NCBI RefSeq assembly: GCF_040702995.1
Contig: NZ_CP159992.1
Location: forward strand, 3,931,501 to 3,995,500
Source: Paenibacillus sp. AN1007
GTDB lineage: Bacteria; Bacillota; Bacilli; Paenibacillales; Paenibacillaceae
DNA: 64,000 bases
Direction: 5' to 3'
Position numbers and translations under genes: made by a program. Positions 44,419 to 53,110 of the stretch are shown one piece after another. Within the stretch, counting starts at the first letter, position 1; each line of letters starts with the position of its first letter. The notes beneath the pieces were generated by a model that saw nothing but the letters and a program-made list of their open reading frames with translations, was not told where the DNA came from and did no database searches.

Positions 44419-45409
44419 AGATAAGTCCTCCCAAGGATAAACCTGCCGCCGTACCAATCATTAATACGCGATCCCCGCGCTGTAACCGATTTTGACGAAT
44501 CGCTTCATGCAGTCCCATTGGAATGGAAGCTGCAATGGTATTGCCGTGACCTCTTGTAATATCCATGAAGCGTTCTTCAGGGATGCCAAGCTTCTTGCGA
44601 ATGAGACGCATAGCCATTGCACTGCCCTGATGGGGAATAACCAGCTTGAAATCCTCCATCCGGTTACCCGAAGCTTGAAGCATCTCGTCCATAAAACCTG
44701 GTAACAGCTTGGATGCCATACGAAAAATCGCCTGTCCATCCATGTGAAAGAGATAGGGAGCGGGCTGCTCACGATTATAGCTGGCTGCGTGCTGACGTGT
44801 ACCCCCGCCTGCTATTTCCGAAAACCTCGCCCCGCGGCTGTAAGTGCGAAGCGAAGCGTGAATGATCTGCGAGCCTGACGCCTCAGGTGTACGCTCGATA
44901 ATGACTGCGGCCGCTCCATCTCCAAACAAGGCTGTACTCTCCGGGTCTTTCCAGTTTAATCCGGCAGAAGCAATCTCAGTGGCAACAAGTAATACACGCC
45001 GGTAACGGCCGGCATCCACCATATAGGAGATCACATCAAGTCCGTTCAGGAAACTCAGGCAGGTTGCATCCATATCAAAAGCAGGTACACCCGAATCCTG
45101 CTGCCCCATCGCCTGCTGGATAAACACAGCTGTACTTGGCAGCGGCTGTTCCTTTGTTCCGCTTGTGCATACCAGACAATCGATCTCTTCAAAAGAAAGC
45201 CCGGCATCCAGGAGAGCAGCTTCTGCGGCTCTTGCCCCCATATAGGAGGACGTCTCTTCGCCTGAGGCATAGAAACGAAAACCTACACCTGTCGCTTTAC
45301 TGACCCAGCCTGCGGGTACATTCAGGCGTGCATCCAATTCCTCGTCCGTTACTTTCATCTGAGGCAGATATTTCCCTGTTCCTGCGATTCTTACTTTTCT
45401 AAGCTGCAT
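44408..45409 (-). CDS. OleA-like thiolase / 3-oxoacyl-ACP synthase III
   Basis: 333 residues, thiolase fold. The nucleophile Cys117 is in DMDATCLSFLNGL, with His260 (LVIPHQGS) and Asn290 (RGHGNTIAASIP). The FLNGL after the cysteine resembles OleA rather than FabH (usually FVYGL). OleA condenses two acyl-CoAs head to head to a beta-keto acid, whereas FabH joins acetyl-CoA to malonyl-ACP; the assignment to one or other needs alignment. First gene of the coupled operon, ATG after AAGAGGTTGAACAC. Confidence 0.85.
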   Translation of the reverse strand: MQLRKVRIAGTGKYLPQMKVTDEELDARLNVPAGWVSKATGVGFRFYASGEETSSYMGARAAEAALLDAGLSFEEIDCLVCTSGTKEQPLPSTAVFIQQAMGQQDSGVPAFDMDATCLSFLNGLDVISYMVDAGRYRRVLLVATEIASAGLNWKDPESTALFGDGAAAVIIERTPEASGSQIIHASLRTYSRGARFSEIAGGGTRQHAASYNREQPAPYLFHMDGQAIFRMASKLLPGFMDEMLQASGNRMEDFKLVIPHQGSAMAMRLIRKKLGIPEERFMDITRGHGNTIAASIPMGLHEAIRQNRLQRGDRVLMIGTAAGLSLGGLIFDY

Positions 45410-45565
45410 GTGTTCAACCTCTTCTCTTCCATACGTCTTATGTAGAATTGGTGCTATTACCCATTAACCGAATCTGCCTCATGCTGAATACCGGGAAATA
45501 TTTCAATACAGCTAAACCTGCAGCATGATGAGATTTTAATCTGTATATCATCAGAATCTGTAGAA

Positions 45566-45583
45566 GGGCAGATTGCTCTGCCC
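45566..45583 (-). terminator. Possible weak terminator before the epimerase
   Basis: GGGCAG AGCAAT CTGCCC followed by TTCT on the minus strand; lies between the epimerase end and the thiolase start. The T run is poor. No strong thiolase promoter was found in this 250-base gap. Confidence 0.4.
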
Positions 45584-45667
45584 CTCCCACATTTTACATT
45601 TATGATCATCTCTACCCTGTGAGCACAGTTCCGAAAAACGTGTATGTGCGGCCTTTCCTGCTTCGCA

Positions 45668-46557
45668 CTACTTTGAAGTTTTGAGGATGTCGGCAAGTGC
45701 GGCATCCAGTGAAGCAAAGTGAAATGTGAAACCTTCCTTTTCCATTCTGTCAGGGATCACCCAGCGGCTTTTGAGCACCAATTCCGTCTCCGTGCGAATG
45801 AATACGGCTCCAAGCTCAAGCATCCAGCGCGGAGAAGGCAGTCCAATACGTACACCCATCTGTTTCCTCAGAGACGCCATCAGTTCCTGGTTGGTCACCG
45901 GATGGGGAGATGAGGCATTAAAGACACCTTCCAGACGCGGGTGCTCCTGTACAAACATGACCATACGGAACAGATCTTCGATATGAATCCAGCTGAACTG
46001 CTGGGTACCTGCACCCTGTGCCCCTCCAAGTCCAAACCGGACCAGGTTGGTCAGCGGCCCCATCACTCCGCCTTCGCCAAGCACAATCGCAATACGCAGT
46101 GCAATCTGGCGTGTAGACGGCAGCTTGAATTCAAAAAATGCCTGCTCCCATGCTTTTGCTACATCCACGGAAAACCCTGAGCCAATCTCACCCTCTTGTT
46201 CCGTCATTGGACGATCTTCCGCATGACGATATATGGTGGCTGTACTGGAGTTAATCCACAATTCGGGCGGCTGCGCACATGCCAGCACCGCTTCTCCGAG
46301 AATGTTCGTCGTCTCTGTTCTGGATTTCATAATCATGCTGCGGTTCTCTTCCGTATAGCGGCAGTTTACCGATTTGCCAGCCAGATTAATAAGCATCTCC
46401 GCGCCTTCAAGAGCTGAGCGATGGCTGATCGATCTTCCCAGGCAATGTGTCCGGGTTGGCGTGAAATGATAAGCACGTCATATCCCCGTTTTTTAAACCT
46501 GCGTGCAAAATCCTGACCAACGAATCCGGTTCCTCCAGCAAGTACAACCTTTTTCAT
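45668..46557 (-). pseudogene. TIGR01777-type epimerase, interrupted by a -1 frameshift
   Basis: The gene starts ATG with LAGGTGFVGQDFARRF, the Rossmann loop of YfcH/TIGR01777 epimerases, runs to EDRSAIAQ, then shifts phase at 46412-46416. The expected continuation is ALEGAEMLINLAGKSVNCRY, and the rest (SWIHIEDLFRMV, SSPHPVTNQELMA, LGAVFIRTETELVL) follows to the normal end. One missing base restores about 296 residues. Function of the family is unknown. Confidence 0.85.
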
Positions 46558-46711
46558 GGTATTCCCTCATCTCTCCATATGGGTAATGCCCTGCATTCAT
46601 AACAGCTTAAACACCGCAGCCGACCCTTTCGTTTGATGATGCTCCATTTTTTTGTTGAGCAGTGCTTGAAACGCTGCGTTTCGCTTGAACCGTTTCAATA
46701 TCAATCCGAGG

Positions 46712-47227
46712 TCACTTCACACCAAGAGACGCGTACAGACGGCTTCGCTCTTCACCGGCCCAGGCATCCGCACAATTTTGTTCAAGCCGATATAGAAGCT
46801 CGTCATGAAAATCATGAATCATATAACCTTCTGGCAGTTCACCCAGCATTGCCGCAAAATCATACTTCGGCAGCACCTGCTGTCCCTCACCGATCTGCTT
46901 CAACCAGTACATCCAGTCCTGCAGTGTGAGCACTCCCTCCTGCCACAACTCCGCCTGCAGTCCAAGCACATCCTGCAGCTGCTCGTAGGCGTATGAATCC
47001 GTGAAACACCGGCAAGCCTTCACAGCCAATTCATACAGCTCAATCACGGCACGCCGGGTTTCTTGCGTCAGTTCAACCTCCAGTCCTTCCATATAATCCT
47101 CGACCTGAATGTGCTGACCATCATCGTATAGTAAAGGCGCATGAGCCAACATCCGTATAATGTCTTCCAATTCGTTTGCTGAAACGTTTTTCTGCTCCTG
47201 AAGAGCAGGTAATTGATATGCTGTAAT
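46712..47227 (-). CDS. Unknown acidic protein, probable ATT start
   Basis: The stretch from 47170 (MEDIIRMLAHAPLLYDDGQHI) to LYASLGVK is a coherent soluble acidic protein. Upstream the frame stays open as TAYQLPALQEQKNVSANEL back to ATC/ATT at 47230/47227, which lie six and nine bases after AGGAG; no ATG or GTG is in place. I read ATT (or ATC) as a rare start, or a mutated one, giving 171 residues. The TTG at 47170 is an alternative but lacks a ribosome binding site. Family not recognised. Confidence 0.65.
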   Translation of the reverse strand: MTAYQLPALQEQKNVSANELEDIIRMLAHAPLLYDDGQHIQVEDYMEGLEVELTQETRRAVIELYELAVKACRCFTDSYAYEQLQDVLGLQAELWQEGVLTLQDWMYWLKQIGEGQQVLPKYDFAAMLGELPEGYMIHDFHDELLYRLEQNCADAWAGEERSRLYASLGVK

Positions 47228-47375
47228 GATCGTTCACTCCTGCCTTGTCCATCTATTTTTGACCTTTAGTATAACATGCTTTGTCCACTGCTTTTGAAGT
47301 GCCGAAAGGGGATAGGGAAGTGAATTTCCTCATGACTTGAGGTTCCTGTGAAAGTCTGTACCTCTTATCTTGAAA

Positions 47376-47413
47376 AAATAAAAACAAACCCGCCTGAGAA
47401 GTTCTCAGCGGGC
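47376..47413 (-). terminator. Terminator of the YdcF-like gene
   Basis: Minus strand: CCCGCTGAGAA with TTCTCAGGCGGG and a following T-rich run (TTTGTTTTTATTTTTT). Confidence 0.88.
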
Positions 47414-47430
47414 TTACGAATGCAGTACGG

Positions 47431-48231
47431 CTATAGGAACGCTTTGACTGTGCCAAAATACTCACGAATCATGTTGATCGGCTTCATATATCCCGGTGAA
47501 GGAGCGGATATGCCGTATTCTGCGGCGTAGCCGTTTTTGGCAGCAATATATTTGGATCTGAACATATGGTAATCACTGGTGACAATCATAATTTCGGGAT
47601 GTTCCACCCCGGATGCCTCAATGATTTTTTTTGAAAAAGCCAGATTTTCCTGCGTACTTGTCGAGCGGTCTTCCATAATGATCTGAGCAGGAGCGATGCC
47701 CTGATCTACCAGATAATTTTTCATCGCAAGAGCTTCGGGAATGGATTCACCTGGTCCTTGTCCCCCGGATACAATGACCGGGATCTGCGGGTGGTCGCGA
47801 ACGTAATCCAGACTGGCATCCAGCCGCTGTTTCAAGGTCAGTGATAATTCGGTCCCCTTGATTCCCGAACCGAGAATGATAACATAATCCGCCTGCTCGG
47901 TATCCTTCGAACCAAGCTGGGTAAATACAAGCGCTTCAATAATAACAAAGGATACTGCGCCGATGCCGAACCCGATCAGAAGCACACGCTTCAACCAAAT
48001 GTGCTTCTCGTAATTTATCCTTCTTAATATCATAAAGCTTGCTGTGATGAGCGCGAAAAATTGAACAGCAAAGTTCCAGCCCCAGAATGCAAGAAAGAAA
48101 ACAAGACACGCCAGCAGCATGAGATCGAGAATATATCCTTTTTCCCGTATAAACTTCTGTACCAGTACAGCAGCACTCCTTTCGGTACTTACGCCCTTAC
48201 TATCGTTAATTTGGGCCAATGTTCCTGCCAA
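47431..48231 (-). CDS. YdcF/ElyC-family membrane protein (DUF218)
   Basis: 266 residues. Two or three N-terminal membrane segments are followed by the DUF218 domain: DYVIILGSGIKGTELSLTL, PVIVSGGQGPGESIPEAL, DRSTSTQENLAFSK and VTSDYHMFRS. YdcF/SanA/ElyC-like proteins have been linked to envelope homeostasis in other bacteria. The start is uncertain: TTG at 48231 overlaps the upstream gene by about 43 bases; AAAGGAG inside the coding start near residue 22 may mark an alternative. Confidence 0.85.
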   Translation of the reverse strand: MAGTLAQINDSKGVSTERSAAVLVQKFIREKGYILDLMLLACLVFFLAFWGWNFAVQFFALITASFMILRRINYEKHIWLKRVLLIGFGIGAVSFVIIEALVFTQLGSKDTEQADYVIILGSGIKGTELSLTLKQRLDASLDYVRDHPQIPVIVSGGQGPGESIPEALAMKNYLVDQGIAPAQIIMEDRSTSTQENLAFSKKIIEASGVEHPEIMIVTSDYHMFRSKYIAAKNGYAAEYGISAPSPGYMKPINMIREYFGTVKAFL

Positions 48232-48740
48232 TTCTTATTGCGAACACGCTCGTTATAGTAGGCCGCATCCTTAAACGCCGGGCTTTTCCGCACAACTAAC
48301 GCATACAGATCCTCCAGCCCGTATGGTGCACATATGCTGATTTGATCGTCTGTATCCAACTGCACAGCCACTGCGGTTACTCGTTCAGGCCAGAAGCGAA
48401 GCGCATCCTCGGTAGATTGATAGGGTGCATCCCCGTTCCGAAGATGCATTCTCGCCTGATTTTTAACCGACCACTTGCTGCTGCCTGAAGCAGCACGCAG
48501 CCTCTGTTCAAGCTCGATGTCCCGTTCCTCCTGAAGATGAACGGCATCAAAATAAACAACATCAATATCGCTATGCAGCTCTCGTCTGGCGTACCCATGA
48601 AGATCATCCCATATGTAATTGCGAATATAACCTGCGCCGATGTAACAATTCGGCAGCCTAAGCTCACGCACACGGCGTAAATCCTGCATGATCTGCTCAT
48701 CCTGCCGAAGCGCTCTGACAAACCTCTCTTCACACTGCAT
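48189..48740 (-). CDS. Nucleotidyltransferase-family protein (DUF925-like)
   Basis: 183 residues. GAGYIRNYIWDDLHG and the DxD in HSDIDVVYFD resemble the catalytic core of minimal nucleotidyltransferases of the DUF925 type, with a basic C-terminus (RNKNWQEHWPKL). Its end overlaps the YdcF-like start. ATG at 48740 is favoured by spacing from GGGAGAG. Biological role unknown. Confidence 0.78.
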   Translation of the reverse strand: MQCEERFVRALRQDEQIMQDLRRVRELRLPNCYIGAGYIRNYIWDDLHGYARRELHSDIDVVYFDAVHLQEERDIELEQRLRAASGSSKWSVKNQARMHLRNGDAPYQSTEDALRFWPERVTAVAVQLDTDDQISICAPYGLEDLYALVVRKSPAFKDAAYYNERVRNKNWQEHWPKLTIVRA

Positions 48741-49015
48741 AACCATCTCTCCCTGCCTGCACGACTTCTGATATCTTAATTCATTTCCAATATAAGTCTT
48801 CTTGTGGGGGACAACTATCTTTCAATATAACATGATTCTAACCCCGGAATAAAATAAACAACTCCGCTCAAGGTCCTCATTTTTCAAGCACACCCTTAAC
48901 AAATGTACGTTAAAAAACGGTTCCTGAGAGGAGTCGTAATGTTATTATGATAAAATGTCGTGACGGCAATAGAACTATATGCACCACTCTTCTTACTCTT
49001 ATGATACCAGTCTGT

Positions 49016-49861
49016 CTATCTAATCGGAATCCAGATTTGAGGCAGTTGATGCATCCCAGGATAGACTTCCAGTTCGGGCAGCCAGGCATGTTCGTACGAA
49101 GTGGAAGGAAACCACTCGCCAACAATCCGTTTCCACAGCTTCTGCATCCCTTGAGGCATCGCTTCCTCTACCTCAAATACCGCCCATTTGCTCGCCGGAA
49201 ATGATAACGTAGGCAGTCCTTCCGGTTCATCACCTTCATAGGCTGCTGCAATCCAGTACTCCATCTGTTTATCCTGAATCTCGGACTGGTCAACACACAC
49301 CCCCAGCAAACCCGGGATCACCCCGTTATTCAATGCAAAAATCCGGTCCTCCGCTCCGCTCTTGTAAGCTTCCTGCCACATATTACCGATGCCCTGCAAG
49401 TGCTGTCCATCAGCATACGAAAACCTCTGGCTGATGCCTGCAATCGAAAACGGCCCCTGCTCAACAATACGATGCTTCATCGGTTCTGCTCCTACTAAAC
49501 TAATTTGAATAACAAGCCGATTATATGACTGCACGGAGGTACCAGACTTGCGAATTTCACTCGGGGTTATTCCATGCTGTCTTCGAAAAGCTTTGGAAAA
49601 AGATTCAGGTGTGTCATAGCCATATTTGAAGGCCATGTCCATGATTTTACAATCCCCCTGCAGCAGTTCATGTGCAGCAAGTGTCAGCCTTCTGCGCCTT
49701 ATGTACTCCGCAACGGTCACCTCGGTCATCAAAGCAAAAATACGTTGAAAATGAAATACCGACATGTGTGCCTGTGCCGCAATCTGCTCCACCATCATAG
49801 ATTCCAGCAGATGTTCTTCCATATATTGAATAGACTTCTGAATTGAATTAACCCATTTCAT
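49016..49861 (-). CDS. AraC-family regulator with GyrI-like effector domain
   Basis: 281 residues. N-terminal AraC DNA-binding domain with VEQIAAQAHMSVFHFQRIFA and MDMAFKYGYDTPESFSKAFR, then a GyrI/Rob-type ligand-binding domain (PFSIAGISQRF, PASKWAVFEVEEAMPQGMQK). Such proteins bind small molecules and control resistance or efflux genes. Start MKWVNSIQK follows GGGAGTGATGAG. Alone, facing a DMT transporter gene upstream in the same direction. Confidence 0.9.
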   Translation of the reverse strand: MKWVNSIQKSIQYMEEHLLESMMVEQIAAQAHMSVFHFQRIFALMTEVTVAEYIRRRRLTLAAHELLQGDCKIMDMAFKYGYDTPESFSKAFRRQHGITPSEIRKSGTSVQSYNRLVIQISLVGAEPMKHRIVEQGPFSIAGISQRFSYADGQHLQGIGNMWQEAYKSGAEDRIFALNNGVIPGLLGVCVDQSEIQDKQMEYWIAAAYEGDEPEGLPTLSFPASKWAVFEVEEAMPQGMQKLWKRIVGEWFPSTSYEHAWLPELEVYPGMHQLPQIWIPIR

Positions 49862-49982
49862 GCAGCTCATCACTCCCTGTTCCCTATCATACAGGATGAT
49901 GTGCACAGCAGCCTGTCATTTTGTGCTTTTCTCTGTCCGGTATACGTTTCGCGCTCTTAGATCACAGCTTCTGGTTCCCGCA

Positions 49983-50840
49983 CTACCCCCACATACCAAT
50001 CAGCAGAATGCCGCCAAAAATGACGAGGGAACAGAGAATACGTTTCATGCCCTGCTGCTCTTTCAATAACCAGATTCCAAGAAAAGCTGCAAATACGGTA
50101 CCTACCTCCCGAAGCGGACCCAATCTGGCCATCGGAGCCTGTTCCAGTGCAAACAGAAAGAGCAGGTATGATCCCGGATTCAGCAGAGCTCCTAACATAA
50201 TGGTTGAACGATTCATCTTCCATTCCAGGCGCAAACCACCTGAAGCGAGCAGGGCCGGGGTTAATCCAGCCACGAAGCCAATGTTCGTTACTTCAAGCAG
50301 CGCCAGTGGCGATATATGCTGCAGATTTAATTTGTCTACAAATACGTAACTCGTTGTGCACAGTCCAACACATAATGCCATCAGAACCGGCTTTGCTCCC
50401 TGCATCCCCGTGCCTGTTCCCTTCCTTCTGCCCACCACACCGCTAAGAATGGTAAACCCAAAAATCATGCAGGCGATGCCCAGCCATCCGTATCCCGTCA
50501 ATCTTTCGCCTAGAAAAGCAGCCCCGATCAAAGGCACCAGCAGTGTGCTCGTGCCCCGCATAATCGGATAGATCTGAGAGAGATCTCCAAGCTCATAGGT
50601 TTGAGACAACAGCCAGGAATACAGCGCCTGCAGCCCCATTGATACAAGCAGCAGCGCATAGGCTGACATCGTTAACGGCTCACGGGACAATTCCACGACC
50701 AGTACAGGGAGCAGCAGCACCGTAGGAATCATCATAATGGACCATAAAAAAACACTTTTGTTCAAACTTCGCTTCGTGAACATACTCCAGACCGCATGAG
50801 CCATTCCCGAAGCAAGTACCAGTATTAACGGTAAAATCAT
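49983..50840 (-). CDS. EamA/DMT-family transporter
   Basis: 285 residues with ten predicted membrane segments, built as two EamA halves. LYSWLLSQTYELGDLSQIYPIMRGTSTLLV and FLGERLTGYGWLGIACMIFGFTIL are typical. The small substrate (metabolite or drug) is not inferable. ATG preceded by AGAGGAACGTAGACAGC. Confidence 0.87.
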   Translation of the reverse strand: MILPLILVLASGMAHAVWSMFTKRSLNKSVFLWSIMMIPTVLLLPVLVVELSREPLTMSAYALLLVSMGLQALYSWLLSQTYELGDLSQIYPIMRGTSTLLVPLIGAAFLGERLTGYGWLGIACMIFGFTILSGVVGRRKGTGTGMQGAKPVLMALCVGLCTTSYVFVDKLNLQHISPLALLEVTNIGFVAGLTPALLASGGLRLEWKMNRSTIMLGALLNPGSYLLFLFALEQAPMARLGPLREVGTVFAAFLGIWLLKEQQGMKRILCSLVIFGGILLIGMWG

Positions 50841-50946
50841 GCTGTCTACGTTCCTCTCTTTTTCCTTCGCTCACGATTACTCTACAGCTGCTGATTGCTG
50901 ATCTCGTCGTGTATGTGTATCTTGGGTTGATTACAGCTAAACCACT

Positions 50947-51906
50947 TCACCGAGAGGTCTCAGGCTGATGCTCCGGCTGCTCCTTCACCAGCGATCCATC
51001 TTCCAGACGAAGCCAGGTATCAAACGCCCGCTCGCCAGCCCTTAGCTGAATCACACGTGCTCCGCGCAGCATCCCTTCCCTGCCGTATGTGCTGTGTCCG
51101 CTGGAACGCCCGTAGCAGAGACGTATCCCATGATACTGTCCGTGAAAATCATTCACATGATCATGCCCGCAGAACGTACCCATCACATCACCCATCTCCA
51201 GCAGCGCAGCGAATAACCCTGAATTGACCTGCGCACAGCAGACCGGTTCGTATTTGCTGCCCCAGCAGAGCTGCGTGTCCCACATCGTTTGATATTCCGG
51301 AATCGGGATATGAAAAAACGCCAGAGCTGGGAGCTTATCCCCGCGGCTGCGGCCGGGATTGACGCGTGTGGATTCATCCATCAGCCACCGCAGCTGACTC
51401 TGCTGAATCCAGCCATAACCCGGGATTGATTCCACGGTTGAATAACTTCCCGAATCGAGCAGATACAGCACAGCTGCCGGAAGGCCATCTGCCCCGGCAA
51501 TCTCCAGCGTGTAATTGCCCACACCTGCGATGTCGCGAGGTCCCGCCTGCGTCACGCTGCAGGCATGTTCCTGAACCACACGCATAAGTTCCAATGGAGT
51601 GATTCGCTGCTCAGCATCATGATTACCGTATACAAAAGCCCACGGAATCCCGCATTCTTCCACAGCAGAAACGGCATCGCGAAAAGCCTGCTCCGGCTGC
51701 TCGCACGCTTGATTCCCCGGATCTACAGGGCCGGTGTAGATGACGTCTCCTGTGAAAACAACCAGATCAGGCTGCTCAAGCTCGATGATGGACTGCATCA
51801 TCCGCCGGGTTCGAAGATCCTCAGGCCGCCCGTCTTTCCAATGCAGATCGGTAAATTGTACGATCGTAAAGGTTCCATTTTCGCGAAAAGCAAGCTGTCG
51901 TTTCAA
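50947..51906 (-). CDS. Metallophosphoesterase
   Basis: 319 residues. Metal-binding motifs are VQFTDLHWKDG, VVFTGDVIYTG, WAFVYGNHDAE, and the histidines in FCGHDHVNDFHG. It is a cytosolic calcineurin-like phosphodiesterase/phosphatase of unknown substrate. The start is a TTG (KRQLAFRENG follows) eight bases after GGGAGGG; the longer open frame upstream is rejected. It is divergent from the DeoR regulator. Confidence 0.88.
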   Translation of the reverse strand: MKRQLAFRENGTFTIVQFTDLHWKDGRPEDLRTRRMMQSIIELEQPDLVVFTGDVIYTGPVDPGNQACEQPEQAFRDAVSAVEECGIPWAFVYGNHDAEQRITPLELMRVVQEHACSVTQAGPRDIAGVGNYTLEIAGADGLPAAVLYLLDSGSYSTVESIPGYGWIQQSQLRWLMDESTRVNPGRSRGDKLPALAFFHIPIPEYQTMWDTQLCWGSKYEPVCCAQVNSGLFAALLEMGDVMGTFCGHDHVNDFHGQYHGIRLCYGRSSGHSTYGREGMLRGARVIQLRAGERAFDTWLRLEDGSLVKEQPEHQPETSR

Positions 51907-52070
51907 TGTTTGTCCCTCCCAAAAACCACATGAATATGCATTGGAACAGAGCAGTAACCGTGACCAATGGCTTGATTTCATGCAGCGTGAATGATGTATT
52001 TTTCGATATGTATGATTGATTAATCTTCACAAATGACTAAACAGGTTAATCCATTCTCCTTATTTTAAAT

Positions 52071-52088
52071 TGTGGTTTAATGTGGTTT
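52071..52088. repeat. Direct repeat TGTGGTTT, 10-base spacing
   Basis: TGTGGTTTAA at 52071 and TGTGGTTTTT at 52081: tandem copies one helical turn apart in the divergent region between the metallophosphoesterase and DeoR genes. Fits an operator of a regulator that binds one face of DNA. Confidence 0.45.
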
Positions 52089-52163
52089 TTAGTTGTTTTA
52101 CATGATATTACTCTCGCTATTTGCACCTGTCAACACATTAAAACAGCGTCTGGACAAATGAAA

Positions 52164-52192
52164 TTGACAAGGAGTTTGTACAAACTTACACT
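52164..52192 (+). promoter_or_regulatory. deoR-type promoter with an operator palindrome in the spacer
   Basis: TTGACA (52164-52169), a 17-base spacer and TACACT (52187-52192). The spacer contains the perfect 14-base palindrome AGTTTGTACAAACT (52173-52186), so a bound repressor would block RNA polymerase. Autorepression by the DeoR protein is the simplest reading. Confidence 0.75.
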
Positions 52193-52254
52193 ATTAGAAA
52201 ACAACAACAATCCACAAAAACAGTAATATCGGATCGCAAGGAGGCCGGATCAAC

Positions 52255-53025
52255 ATGTCTTTAACATACGAGGAACGAAAACATACCATTCTTGCTCAGC
52301 TTGCCACACAAGGCAAAGTCCAGGTACAGGCACTGGCTCAGCTCTTTGATGTCTCTACAGAGACTATTCGGCGGGACCTGGATCGTCTGGAGAAAGAAGG
52401 CGAGCTTCGCAAAGTTTACGGAGGTGCTGTACGTGTTCGCTCAGGTATGATTGAAGCGCCCTTTCAAAAGCGTTCACAGCTGCAGCTTCAGGAAAAAAAG
52501 GCGATTGGTGCAGCTGCGGCTTCATTGATTGAGGACGGTGAGACCATCATGCTGGATAATGGCACAACCACCCTCGAAATTATGCGTCAGCTGCAGCATC
52601 GTTCACTAGTGACGGTCATTACCAATTCGGTTCCCATTCTTACGACAGCTCTCGAGTCTTTTGCCGGCAAAATCATATTCGCCGGGGGTGAGATTCGTGC
52701 AGCTGTACAAGCCGCTACCGGACCTGCGGCACATGATATGCTTGAACAGTTCAAAGTCAACAAAGCGTTCATCTCGGCTGGCGGTGTTTCCTTCACGGAT
52801 GGCATCACGGATTATATGCTGGAAGAAGCTTTGATCTCGCGCAAAATGATGGAACGGGCTGAAGAGGCCATTTTGGTGGCGGATCATACCAAGTTTGGAC
52901 GCTCCACCTTTGCCAAGATTGCACCTGTAGAACATATTTCCATGGTCATCACAGACTCAGCATGTCCTGCGGAATGGATTGAGAGCCTTCATCGGCTGGA
53001 AATTGAAACGGTCATTCAAGTTTGA
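52255..53025 (+). CDS. DeoR-family transcriptional regulator
   Basis: 256 residues. N-terminal DeoR helix-turn-helix (VQALAQLFDVSTETIRRDLDRLEKEG, about residues 24-49) with LRKVYGGAV, then a sugar-phosphate-sensing DeoRC domain (MLDNGTTTLEI, ILVADHTKFGRSTFAKIAPVE). Usually controls sugar or nucleoside catabolism; no such genes follow here. ATG preceded by AAGGAGGCCGGATCAAC. Confidence 0.93.
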   Translation: MSLTYEERKHTILAQLATQGKVQVQALAQLFDVSTETIRRDLDRLEKEGELRKVYGGAVRVRSGMIEAPFQKRSQLQLQEKKAIGAAAASLIEDGETIMLDNGTTTLEIMRQLQHRSLVTVITNSVPILTTALESFAGKIIFAGGEIRAAVQAATGPAAHDMLEQFKVNKAFISAGGVSFTDGITDYMLEEALISRKMMERAEEAILVADHTKFGRSTFAKIAPVEHISMVITDSACPAEWIESLHRLEIETVIQV

Positions 53026-53110
53026 CAACGGAAACCGCTTTCTATATTTTGGATAGATACAGCCATCATTCTGCTGCACCCGTGAAAATGTTTGAAAGGA
53101 GTGAGCCAGC

